Below are positions 1 through 6,717 of a DNA stretch of 25,653 nt, piece after piece. The translations under genes and the position numbers were made by a program. Under the pieces are notes generated by a model, which did no database searches, was not told where the DNA came from, and saw only the letters and a program-made list of their open reading frames with translations. The DNA lies in assembly GCA_035493595.1 (NCBI GenBank), contig DATJHZ010000423.1:1-25653 (forward strand), in the 5' to 3' direction. The stretch comes from DATCRE01 sp035493595 (GTDB lineage Bacteria; Bacteroidota; Bacteroidia; Cytophagales; Cyclobacteriaceae). Positions within the stretch are counted from its first letter, which is position 1, and each line of letters opens with the position of its first letter.

Positions 1-35
1 TCCGACTGAATTAGTGTGATCTTTAAGTCCTGCAT
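1..35 (-). CDS. Start of a nitrilase-superfamily hydrolase, probably YafV-type omega-amidase (partial)
   Basis: Only the first 11 full codons are inside the window; the gene runs off the left edge. Reading down from the ATG at 35 gives MQDLKITLIQS, followed by a GA- codon (Asp or Glu). This is the first beta strand expected of Bacteroidota carbon-nitrogen hydrolases of the YafV omega-amidase type, which usually start M-x-x-L-x-[IV]-T-L-[IV]-Q-x-D. Known role of that family: hydrolysing the omega-amide of 2-oxoglutaramate or 2-oxosuccinamate made by glutamine/asparagine-dependent transaminases, often in methionine salvage. A suitable transaminase is encoded at 3041-4186 on the same strand. The match rests on 11 residues only, so a chance open frame is possible. 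Confidence 0.5.
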   Translation of the reverse strand, partial: MQDLKITLIQS

Positions 36-223
36 TTTAGTGATTTCCTAAGCGTTTCGAATTGCAAAGAAAACAAATCGAAGGGTAAATGGGAAGAGTT
101 TTTATAGACCAAAATTAAAAGATGCCCGGAGTGGGTGTAGAAGGTGTTTTTATAGGAAAGTATTTGGATTCTGGCATTTTCTAACATTTAAAATGAGACA
201 TCAAATTTTTATGCCTATCTCTT

Positions 224-1600
224 CTAATCTCCACCACCACAGCCCCCACAGCTGCTGCATGAACTTCCGCATGATGAACCACATGAAGATGAGCTACTGC
301 CGCCATCCCCAGAACTATTTTTGTTAACGTAATTAACCAATGGCTCGAATGATGATACTAGGATGCCACTACCCATCAAAAAATATCTCCACTCCCAGCT
401 TGTTTCTTTTTTTCTGCGAGGCAGAATTTCATCTGCATAGAGTTTTGGTATTGTGCTAGCACATACAAGTTTTGTTAAACGATTCAGATAGAAAATTATA
501 GCAACGATTAAGAATATGACCATCGACATTATTTGTGATACAGGTTTATCGCGTAGTAACCCGGTAGACACACGAATCATCGCACCCATCAAGATCAATG
601 ACAAGACACCAAAGTTGATATAGAATAACTGCAAGAATTTTTTAGACTTGATGATATATTTTTTAAGGGCATCCATACTGTTCGCTATATTTCCGAAGAC
701 AGGCTTGTTTAACAATTCATTAAGAATACCTGGGTAGAATGATCGGCCCTTATGTTCGAATACATCTTTTATCTGAAAATTTTCGATGGAGTCATCATCG
801 AAATCTTTAACCTTTTCAATTGTGTTATCGCTGTTTACACGTATCTGTTTCTTTTTCACAAGTTCATTCACGTAACCGTTAATAACATTTCGGAGTTTTT
901 GTGTTTTTAAGTATACGAGCTCGATTGGATGTAAATTAAATACGAATGAGTCACCATTAAATTGATAAACTATTTTGTGCAATGTATTGCGATTATATAT
1001 TTCAAGACCAATGAATGCACACAATGCCAATCCAATGAATGATAATATAAAAATTGGATTGTTAATGTGTATATATAATGGCCGTAGAACAAAATAAAAC
1101 GGAACTGTTAATACCAGAAATGAAAGAATACCGCCAACAAGAAACGTTCTGATTTTAAGATTTGCCTTCTCAAGATTTAGACTTTCATACATATCAGAAT
1201 AATTCCAGATGGCTTTGGGTTGTTCTCCAAAAGTCTTTGTGTAAAGTTCTGTTGTTCTTTCTTTGGCTTGTTTAAATCTTGCAAAGTCTTCTCGGTTGTG
1301 TGTCGAAGGTATATGCTGAACCTGTTTGTCAATAAGATTGCAAAAGTTCTGATAAGATTGTGTAAAGATCAGATGTTGATGCCACACCACATCCACAATT
1401 TCAGAAGGCGAAACCATAAAGTCTGACGTTGCAGCCAGGTACATAAACTTCTTATATTCCAGAATAGCTTCTTCTGTAAAATTGCGAGTCCAGTAATTTT
1501 CATTGGCAAGTCTTGTAGAAAAACCATACTCGCTCATAGGACTATCGAAATCAAAGTCCTGAATTTTATTCCAAAGGTTGGCATTTACTTTCTGTGTCAT
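224..1600 (-). CDS. Multi-pass membrane protein with Cys/Gly/Ser-rich C-terminal tail (TIGR04222-like)
   Basis: 458 residues from the ATG at 1600; an upstream in-frame GTG at 1603 is less likely. Function is unknown. A soluble N-terminal region of about 145 residues contains VVWHQHLIF (around residues 71-79), which resembles the D-x-[IV]-W-H-x-H motif of glycine-rich-domain (DUF1399) proteins. Hydrophobic segments lie near residues 150-175, 181-202, 325-346, 357-377 and 408-426. The last 30 residues are almost only Ser, Gly and Cys, with Cys at 440, 444, 448, 451 and 454 and a GGGD end. This layout (WH motif, membrane segments, Cys/Gly tail) fits the TIGR04222 type of uncharacterised bacterial protein. 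The tail could bind metal, be crosslinked or be modified, but the sequence does not decide. The gene stands alone, divergent from the chitinase. I see no terminator below 224. Confidence 0.75.
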   Translation of the reverse strand: MTQKVNANLWNKIQDFDFDSPMSEYGFSTRLANENYWTRNFTEEAILEYKKFMYLAATSDFMVSPSEIVDVVWHQHLIFTQSYQNFCNLIDKQVQHIPSTHNREDFARFKQAKERTTELYTKTFGEQPKAIWNYSDMYESLNLEKANLKIRTFLVGGILSFLVLTVPFYFVLRPLYIHINNPIFILSFIGLALCAFIGLEIYNRNTLHKIVYQFNGDSFVFNLHPIELVYLKTQKLRNVINGYVNELVKKKQIRVNSDNTIEKVKDFDDDSIENFQIKDVFEHKGRSFYPGILNELLNKPVFGNIANSMDALKKYIIKSKKFLQLFYINFGVLSLILMGAMIRVSTGLLRDKPVSQIMSMVIFLIVAIIFYLNRLTKLVCASTIPKLYADEILPRRKKETSWEWRYFLMGSGILVSSFEPLVNYVNKNSSGDGGSSSSSCGSSCGSSCSSCGGCGGGD

Positions 1601-1698
1601 CACAATGCTATGGTTCTAACTAGTGCTTTATAATTGACCAATATAATAATTGTTTAATGCCACATCGGCGTATGCTGGCGATAAAGGCCTATTTCTAG

Positions 1699-1713
1699 TA
1701 ATCATCGTGATTA
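1699..1713. promoter_or_regulatory. Perfect 6-3-6 inverted repeat in the divergent promoter region
   Basis: TAATCA-TCG-TGATTA lies in the 177-bp gap between the minus-strand Cys/Gly-tail gene and the plus-strand chitinase, 64 bp upstream of the chitinase ATG. The size and symmetry suit a dimeric regulator. A 6-bp A+T-rich dyad can arise by chance, and no consensus Bacteroidota -7 box (TAnnTTTG) was found beside it. Confidence 0.2.
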
Positions 1714-1777
1714 ATGTCGATAAATATTTGAGTGTGTTCGTACACATCATTATTATTGTCTATATAACCTCACCACG

Positions 1778-3031
1778 ATGAAAAAGACTTTTACGTTAAC
1801 ACTCTCAATTTTGCTAGTAGGAATATTTTTTAGCTATGCCCAAATCTGCGATCAATTTGTTGGTGGTTATGTGCCCTCATATAGAGATCCGGCTACTGTA
1901 GATTATACTAAGCTCAGTCATGCTTTTTATGGATTTGCTACTACCAATGCGCAAGGTGGATTGATCGTGGATCAACCTGTTGTATTTAACTCTTTCAAAA
2001 CTGCATCCGCAGGTAAGCAGCGTTTTCTAAGTCTTGCAGGTGGTGGCGGAGCAGAGGCATTCTCATCAATGACGTCTTCTTCAGCGTCAATTCAGGCTTT
2101 TGCCGACAGCTGTGCTAAGTTTTGTGTAGCGCAAAATTTTCAAGGCATAGATGTTGACTGGGAAGGGATCACAACAAAAGAAGACAGTGTGAAATATGGT
2201 AATCTTATGCGGGCATTAGCTACAGCATTGCATGCTAAAGAACTTCAACTTGTTGCAACACTTGGCTATGGTGGTTATGGCGGTGACTTCTATAATGTAG
2301 GTGCACTAAAGCAAGCTGATTGGATTCAGCTAATGGTATATGATCAGACAGGTACCTGGGCCGATAGTCCGTATGGCAATCATGCTTCTTATCAAATGAT
2401 GCTGGATGCTATTACTTATTGGACGGGTCGTGGTTATAATGACGTTTCGAAGATCGTTATTGGTTTACCCTTTTATGGTTATAAGTTTAACTCTGCTTCC
2501 GGTGGACTCGCTACAGCAAAAACATATAGTGAAATAGTTGCAGCCTATCCTAATCTTGGTTGTGATGTTGATGAAACAAATCTTACTGTCTTTAATGGTC
2601 CTGAAACCATTCGTAAGAAAGTACAGTATGTGATGACTAATGGATTGAAAGGTGTGATGATCTGGGAGATGGGTCAGGACATTTCATCAAGCAATTCAAA
2701 ATCACTATTAAATACAATCAGCAAGGCTACTTGTGAATTGCCTGCAGCATGTAATGACATTGTTTCAGCACTGCCACCAGATATTGAAAGACAACTAATA
2801 GTGTTAGTTAAAAATCCTGTTACAGATATTTTATCAATCAATGTTGTAAATGAGAGCGATATAATTTTGAGTGTTGAGTTGTTGGATAATTTTGGAAGAG
2901 TTGTTATGAGAAGACAGAGTTCATCCTCTTTGAGTGATGTAAACATTTCAGAGCACGCGGCGGGAGTTTACCTGGTGAGGACTAGGCTTCAGAATAACAA
3001 AATATGCCTGAATAGGATTATTAAGATTTAG
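1778..3031 (+). CDS. Secreted GH18 chitinase with T9SS C-terminal sorting domain
   Basis: 417 residues. Family GH18 enzymes hydrolyse beta-1,4-linked N-acetylglucosamine polymers by a retaining, substrate-assisted mechanism. Residues 1-22 are a signal peptide (MKKTF... ending SYAQ). The catalytic barrel spans about 24-318. It contains the SxGG-type strand (LSLAGGGG), the catalytic DxxDxDxE-type motif as GIDVDWEG with Asp125, Asp127 and the acid Glu129, the MVYD motif with Tyr188-Asp189, GLPFYGYKF, and the late Trp strand MIWEMGQD. After a short Cys-containing linker, residues about 341-417 form a type A T9SS sorting domain (KNPVTDIL, then GVYLVRTRL and a basic end). The protein should therefore cross the outer membrane by T9SS and be released or surface-anchored. 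No separate chitin-binding module is visible. The stop is 9 bp from the stop of the convergent aminotransferase. Substrate (chitin versus peptidoglycan or glycoprotein glycans) is not fixed by the motifs. Confidence 0.9.
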   Translation: MKKTFTLTLSILLVGIFFSYAQICDQFVGGYVPSYRDPATVDYTKLSHAFYGFATTNAQGGLIVDQPVVFNSFKTASAGKQRFLSLAGGGGAEAFSSMTSSSASIQAFADSCAKFCVAQNFQGIDVDWEGITTKEDSVKYGNLMRALATALHAKELQLVATLGYGGYGGDFYNVGALKQADWIQLMVYDQTGTWADSPYGNHASYQMMLDAITYWTGRGYNDVSKIVIGLPFYGYKFNSASGGLATAKTYSEIVAAYPNLGCDVDETNLTVFNGPETIRKKVQYVMTNGLKGVMIWEMGQDISSSNSKSLLNTISKATCELPAACNDIVSALPPDIERQLIVLVKNPVTDILSINVVNESDIILSVELLDNFGRVVMRRQSSSSLSDVNISEHAAGVYLVRTRLQNNKICLNRIIKI

Positions 3032-3040
3032 AAGACTAAT

Positions 3041-4186
3041 TTATAGTTGCTTAAGGATAGCGCATGCCTTCTCCAACGTCTCTTCCTTTTTCGCAAAACA
3101 AAATCGTAAGATTTTATTGTCAGTCTTGTCTTTGTAAAACACGGAAACAGGTATAGACGCTACTTTAAATTTACGAGTAATCTCTTCAGCCATTTCTACT
3201 TCAGACTTTGAGGAAATGTTTTTGTAAGACAATACCTGGAAGTAAGAGCCAGACGACTGTAACGGTTCAAACGATGAACCTTTGATCTGCTGTAAGAAGA
3301 AATCTCGTTTCTGCTGATAGAATTTTCCGAGGTTAGTATAATTTGTTTCATCTTTCAAGTATTCAGCCAGTGCTAATTGCACAGGTGTGTTTACACTGAA
3401 TACAATGAATTGATGTGTCTTGCGCACTTCAGCCATCAGATGTGCGGGGGCTACTACGTAACCAGATTTCCAACCTGTAGCGTGAAACGTTTTGCCGAAC
3501 GAAAATACGGCCAGACTATGCGCTGCCAATGTTGGTGAACTTAATACGCTGTGATGCGTGAGGCCATCAAAGATTAGACGTTCATAGACTTCGTCACTTA
3601 GTATAAGCAGATTGTGCTCCACAACTATTTTCTCAAGCTCAACGAGATCATGTTTATGAAAAACACTACCGCTGGGATTGTGAGGTGTGTTGATCATAAT
3701 CATTTTGGTTTTACTGGTTATCTTTTTTCTAACCAAACCCCAGTCAATTGAAAAATCTGGATACTGAAGATTGATGTGAACAGGCACACCGCCATTAAGT
3801 CTTATTGATGGATCGTAACTGTCGTAGGATGGATCAAATAAAATTACTTCATCACCGCTGCTGATGAATGCAGCAATAATGGAGAAGATTGCTTCAGTAC
3901 CTCCGGCTGTTATTGTAATTTCTGTTTCAGCGTCAACCTTGTGATTATACGTTTTGCTGACAATGTCTGCCAACACATTTCGTAAGGCAGGAACACCTGG
4001 CATAGGTGCATATTGGTTATTGCCTTCCAACATGTAACGATGCACCAGGTTGATGATCTTCTCATCAATGCTAAAATCAGGAAAGCCCTGCGAAAGATTA
4101 ATGGCTCCTTCATCCAACGCCATCTTCGACATGACGGAGAATATAGAAGTGCCAACATCAGGCAGACGAGAAGGGAATCTTTGCAT
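3041..4186 (-). CDS. Class I/II PLP aminotransferase (methionine / kynurenine-type)
   Basis: 381 residues from the ATG at 4186. A longer frame back to 4264 would start at TTG inside the deformylase gene and lacks family resemblance. Fold type I transaminase: the N-terminus has the INLSQGFPDF substrate-pocket segment, NTPHNPSG is present mid-protein, SDEVYERLIF carries the PLP-nitrogen Asp and the Tyr, and SFGKTFHATGWK carries the Schiff-base Lys232. The arginine that binds the substrate carboxylate is in ILRFCFAK near the C-terminus. This pattern is closest to the methionine/glutamine transaminase (YbdL) and kynurenine-oxoglutarate transaminase group. It lies 10 bp after the deformylase stop and is the last gene of the minus-strand cluster. 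A probable YafV-type omega-amidase, the usual metabolic partner, begins at 35 on the same strand, about 3 kb downstream. Confidence 0.88.
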   Translation of the reverse strand: MQRFPSRLPDVGTSIFSVMSKMALDEGAINLSQGFPDFSIDEKIINLVHRYMLEGNNQYAPMPGVPALRNVLADIVSKTYNHKVDAETEITITAGGTEAIFSIIAAFISSGDEVILFDPSYDSYDPSIRLNGGVPVHINLQYPDFSIDWGLVRKKITSKTKMIMINTPHNPSGSVFHKHDLVELEKIVVEHNLLILSDEVYERLIFDGLTHHSVLSSPTLAAHSLAVFSFGKTFHATGWKSGYVVAPAHLMAEVRKTHQFIVFSVNTPVQLALAEYLKDETNYTNLGKFYQQKRDFFLQQIKGSSFEPLQSSGSYFQVLSYKNISSKSEVEMAEEITRKFKVASIPVSVFYKDKTDNKILRFCFAKKEETLEKACAILKQL

Positions 4187-4196
4187 GACTGTTTTG

Positions 4197-4763
4197 TTAC
4201 TTGCTCTTTGAAGCAGCAACAATGCGATATTCGGTATCCACTTTACCTTTTGAAATATCAGCAAGCTTGCCTTTCAGTAATCTCTTCTTTAGTGGTGTGA
4301 GGTAATCAACAAATAATTTACCTTCTATATGATCGTACTCATGCTGAATGATACGGGCTTTCATGCCATCGTACTTCTCTTCATACACTTTCCAGTTCTC
4401 ATCGTAGTAACGAATGGTAAGCTTATCCTTACGGGATATTTTTTCGCGAATGTTCGGTATGCTTAAGCAACCTTCTTCAAATTCCCAGGGTGTTCCAACT
4501 TCTTCCAGAATGGTAGGGTTGATAAATACTTTGATGAATTCGGTCATTCCGGGTTCATCATCTTCTTCGTTAAGAGGTGAGCCATCAACAATGAATAAGC
4601 GAATACCTTTGCCAATCTGAGGAGCCGCCAGCCCAATGCCATGGGCGGCGTGCATGGTTTCAAACATGTCTTTAATAAGCTGAGTTAAGTCTGTGCCCTG
4701 CTCTATGTCTTTGGCACGCTGGCGCAACACCGGGTCGCCATACATTACAATCGGAAATATCAT
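4197..4763 (-). CDS. def: Peptide deformylase
   Basis: 188 residues. It removes the N-formyl group from nascent polypeptides, an essential cytoplasmic step of protein maturation. All three family motifs are present: GIGLAAPQIG (42-51), EEGCLSIP with metal ligand Cys99, and HEYDH with ligands His141 and His145 and catalytic Glu142. The insertion after the first motif (NEEDDEPG) and the length fit Bacteroidota deformylases. The start ATG at 4763 opens directly into the family's usual first strand (IFPIVMYGDPVLR). The gene sits 77 bp after ruvX and 10 bp before the aminotransferase, so it is likely cotranscribed with the latter. The gap to ruvX is large enough for its own promoter: TAACTTTG at 4775-4768 matches the Bacteroidota -7 box, but I found no suitably spaced -33 element. 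Confidence 0.97.
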   Translation of the reverse strand: MIFPIVMYGDPVLRQRAKDIEQGTDLTQLIKDMFETMHAAHGIGLAAPQIGKGIRLFIVDGSPLNEEDDEPGMTEFIKVFINPTILEEVGTPWEFEEGCLSIPNIREKISRKDKLTIRYYDENWKVYEEKYDGMKARIIQHEYDHIEGKLFVDYLTPLKKRLLKGKLADISKGKVDTEYRIVAASKSK

Positions 4764-4840
4764 GTGGCAAAGTTAAATCTTATCCGGAATACGTTAATCG
4801 GTAGTCAATAAAAGTTATAAGTAATATTTCCCGTTAGGTA

Positions 4841-5257
4841 TTATCGAATAATGGTATCCAAAAACGATTGAAGTATTATGGTGGCGCTTATTTTATCGAC
4901 ATTGCCTTTTATCTGACGGTCTTTTTTCTTCATGCCGCCATCAATCATGGTGCGCTTCGCCATGGAACTGGTAAAGCGTTCATCAGCCAGGTGAACAGGT
5001 TTATCTGGAAAGTTCTTTTTTAAAGTCTCAACAAATTGACGAACCAGGGGAGCCGTCTCCGAGTCTTCATTGCTTAGCGTTTTGGGCATGCCCACAACAA
5101 ATTCATCAACTGTTTCTTTTTGAAGGTAAGTTTTTAGGAACGGAAGGAGTTCTGATGTTGAAACAGTATCCAAAGCCGTAGCAATAATCCGCAGTGGATC
5201 TGTTACAGCTATACCCGTTCTTTTTTTACCATAATCTATTGCCAGCACTCGTCCCAT
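4841..5257 (-). CDS. ruvX: RuvX/YqgF family Holliday-junction-resolvase-like nuclease
   Basis: 138 residues, the usual length. RNase H-like fold: the first strand VLAIDYGKKRTGIAVTD supplies Asp8, the central LADERFTS supplies the conserved Glu, and the C-terminal helix DKISATIILQSFL supplies the last acidic residue. Family members act in pre-16S rRNA 5'-end maturation (YqgF) and have been proposed as alternative Holliday junction resolvases. FVVGMPKTLSNEDS is the conserved VGLP-type segment. The start is 21 bp after the reductase stop. In many Bacteroidota ruvX stands immediately upstream of def, as here, which supports the order of this cluster. Confidence 0.93.
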   Translation of the reverse strand: MGRVLAIDYGKKRTGIAVTDPLRIIATALDTVSTSELLPFLKTYLQKETVDEFVVGMPKTLSNEDSETAPLVRQFVETLKKNFPDKPVHLADERFTSSMAKRTMIDGGMKKKDRQIKGNVDKISATIILQSFLDTIIR

Positions 5258-5278
5258 ATATGCGTAAAGCTAATGAAT

Positions 5279-5785
5279 TTATTTGCGGTAGGTTAGTTGC
5301 ACTAATCCGCTTGGGTAAGATTTGGTATCAATCAATTTCAGATTCTTTCGTTCATTGCTCTTTTTAAAAAGCGGAATTCCATCTCCTAATAGAACGGGAT
5401 GCGTTGACAGAATAAACTCATCAACAAGATTTTCTCGTACAAGAGGATCAATAATTTCACTACCACCAAAGAGCCAGATATTTTTTCCCGGTTGATGTGT
5501 TAAATTTTTTGTGTAGGTAAGTAAGTCATCAGAGACTAAGCGAACATTACTTATGCTTGATTCTTTAACAGTTCTTGAAAAAACATGATGTGTTAAATGC
5601 TTGAATGGATCGCCATATTCGCCCAGAAGGTCAAATGTTTTTCTACCCATCAAGGTGCAATCTACAGATTGAAGAAATTCTGTCATGCCATAATCAGCAT
5701 CGGTTAAACACCAATCATACTCACCGTTAGGTCCGGCTATAAAACCATCCAGGCTTACAGCAAGATTTAATATTATTTTTCGCAT
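5279..5785 (-). CDS. Dihydrofolate-reductase-fold (RibD C-terminal-like) oxidoreductase
   Basis: 168 residues from the ATG at 5785; an in-frame TTG at 5791 is rejected because the family starts M-R-K-[IL]. It belongs to the RibD C-terminal/DHFR-like superfamily (YyaP/YwjB type), presumed NAD(P)H-dependent reductases of unknown substrate. Visible features are the first strand IILNLAVSLDGFIAG, LMGRKTFDLL, the nucleotide-binding loop WLFGGSEII, and the conserved end strand HPVLLGDGIPLF. It is shorter than true RibD and lacks a deaminase domain, and it lacks the residue pattern of a housekeeping FolA. It lies 35 bp after the hemerythrin gene and 21 bp before ruvX, so it is probably cotranscribed. 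Confidence 0.87.
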   Translation of the reverse strand: MRKIILNLAVSLDGFIAGPNGEYDWCLTDADYGMTEFLQSVDCTLMGRKTFDLLGEYGDPFKHLTHHVFSRTVKESSISNVRLVSDDLLTYTKNLTHQPGKNIWLFGGSEIIDPLVRENLVDEFILSTHPVLLGDGIPLFKKSNERKNLKLIDTKSYPSGLVQLTYRK

Positions 5786-5820
5786 GATCAAAAGTGAATA
5801 ACAGAGGTGTCAACCGTATG

Positions 5821-6576
5821 TCAGTTGTTCTTTGCTCTGTCGAAAAAGAATTGCTTCACTTTGTTTTCGAGAGCCATCGCTTTGGGGAAAAGTATTTCGT
5901 TTTCAATGCGTGCGTGGGTGATAAGACTTTTCTCGAAGGCTTTTAATTCGTTGTATATAACCTTCACATGAAGAGGAGCATCTTTATCGAGGCCATAATC
6001 TTTTGTAATCAGTCTGATGCCTTCCATTTCATCATCATGGGCTTCGTGTTCCATGGCAAATTTCTGTACGGAGTTTTTCTCCATCATAAAGAAAAGTTTA
6101 CCTGGATGATACTGTCCTTTTGATGCACGCTCTAATGCCTGAATGTAGACGAAGAGTGTATCTTCTTCGGCATAAATGTGTTCTATAAAATCTTCTACAA
6201 ATAAGGGGAAGACCATTTTCAAGTCGCGTTCTACAATTTGAAAATCGCCATGGTTGGCTTTGAAAGCTTCTACCAGACGGGCAATGTAAGGCAACTTATG
6301 TTTGATGAAAAGAAAATGTGAATGCTTGAGATATTCAATAATTAAATCAATTGGATATGAAACCAGTGGAAGATCGGCCTCCTGAATATGTGTGGGCGAC
6401 TCAAGTTCTCTTACCACCTGCTCAACCCGTAGGCCTTTCTCGCTACAAACTTGCTCTAATGTCTGCGCCGAGTACTCGTAAAAGCTGATACCAAAATAGA
6501 AAAGCACGTATGCGTGAACATAATTCTGGTCCACCAGATCCGATATGCGCCTGTCCTTTAGAGCTAACTTATCCAT
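5821..6576 (-). CDS. Hemerythrin-domain protein of the RIC (ScdA/YtfE) type, lacking the CC motif
   Basis: 251 residues from the ATG at 6576; an upstream GTG at 6603 is possible but unneeded. RIC proteins are di-iron proteins that repair iron-sulfur clusters damaged by nitric oxide or peroxide. Residues about 8-50 match the ScdA_N region in outline (ISDLV...YFGISF...TLEQVC), but the usual adjacent Cys-Cys after the Phe is replaced by Tyr-Glu (33-34). The di-iron ligands look complete: His85, His133 with Glu137, His177 or His180, and His221 with Glu225. The two H-x3-E spacings match those of E. coli YtfE. As first gene of the minus-strand cluster it faces the S41 protease across a region holding a 24-bp dyad. 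The nitrosative-stress role is inferred from family membership. Confidence 0.85.
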   Translation of the reverse strand: MDKLALKDRRISDLVDQNYVHAYVLFYFGISFYEYSAQTLEQVCSEKGLRVEQVVRELESPTHIQEADLPLVSYPIDLIIEYLKHSHFLFIKHKLPYIARLVEAFKANHGDFQIVERDLKMVFPLFVEDFIEHIYAEEDTLFVYIQALERASKGQYHPGKLFFMMEKNSVQKFAMEHEAHDDEMEGIRLITKDYGLDKDAPLHVKVIYNELKAFEKSLITHARIENEILFPKAMALENKVKQFFFDRAKNN

Positions 6577-6653
6577 ACGATTCTGGTAAATATAGTAAAT
6601 CACTAAAAAATCTGGTCATAGTTAAGGGGTTAAGTAACAATAAAATATGATTT

Positions 6654-6677
6654 TTGTCACCCGGAAGCGGTTAACAA
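6654..6677. promoter_or_regulatory. 24-bp imperfect dyad, candidate operator
   Basis: TTGTCACCCG-GAAG-CGGTTAACAA: ten-base arms match at 8 of 10 positions around a 4-base centre, with perfect TTGT...ACAA ends. It lies in the divergent gap (6577-6717) between the RIC-like gene and the S41 protease, 40 bp before the protease ATG. TTGT...ACAA ends recall CRP/FNR-family targets, but those are normally 14-16 bp overall, so this may be another regulator's site or an RNA hairpin with a GAAG loop. Confidence 0.3.
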
Positions 6678-6717
6678 TTATTTTAGCACTCCGTTATAGT
6701 AGTACTATTCAATTTTT

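Noticed and set aside
36..223. Possible gene or mobile-element remnant at the left end
   Set aside because: I found no convincing open frame, terminal inverted repeat or terminator. It is probably the upstream region of the partial hydrolase and the trailer of the membrane gene.
4187..4264. Extended start of the aminotransferase inside def
   Set aside because: The extension begins at TTG, overlaps def by 68 bases, and its residues do not resemble aminotransferases; the ATG at 4186 fits.
4768..4775. TAACTTTG (minus strand), a match to the Bacteroidota -7 promoter box, just before def
   Set aside because: It ends only 4 bp before the ATG, and the nearest TTG that could be a -33 element is about 30 bp upstream instead of about 19-20. 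Not supported as a promoter.
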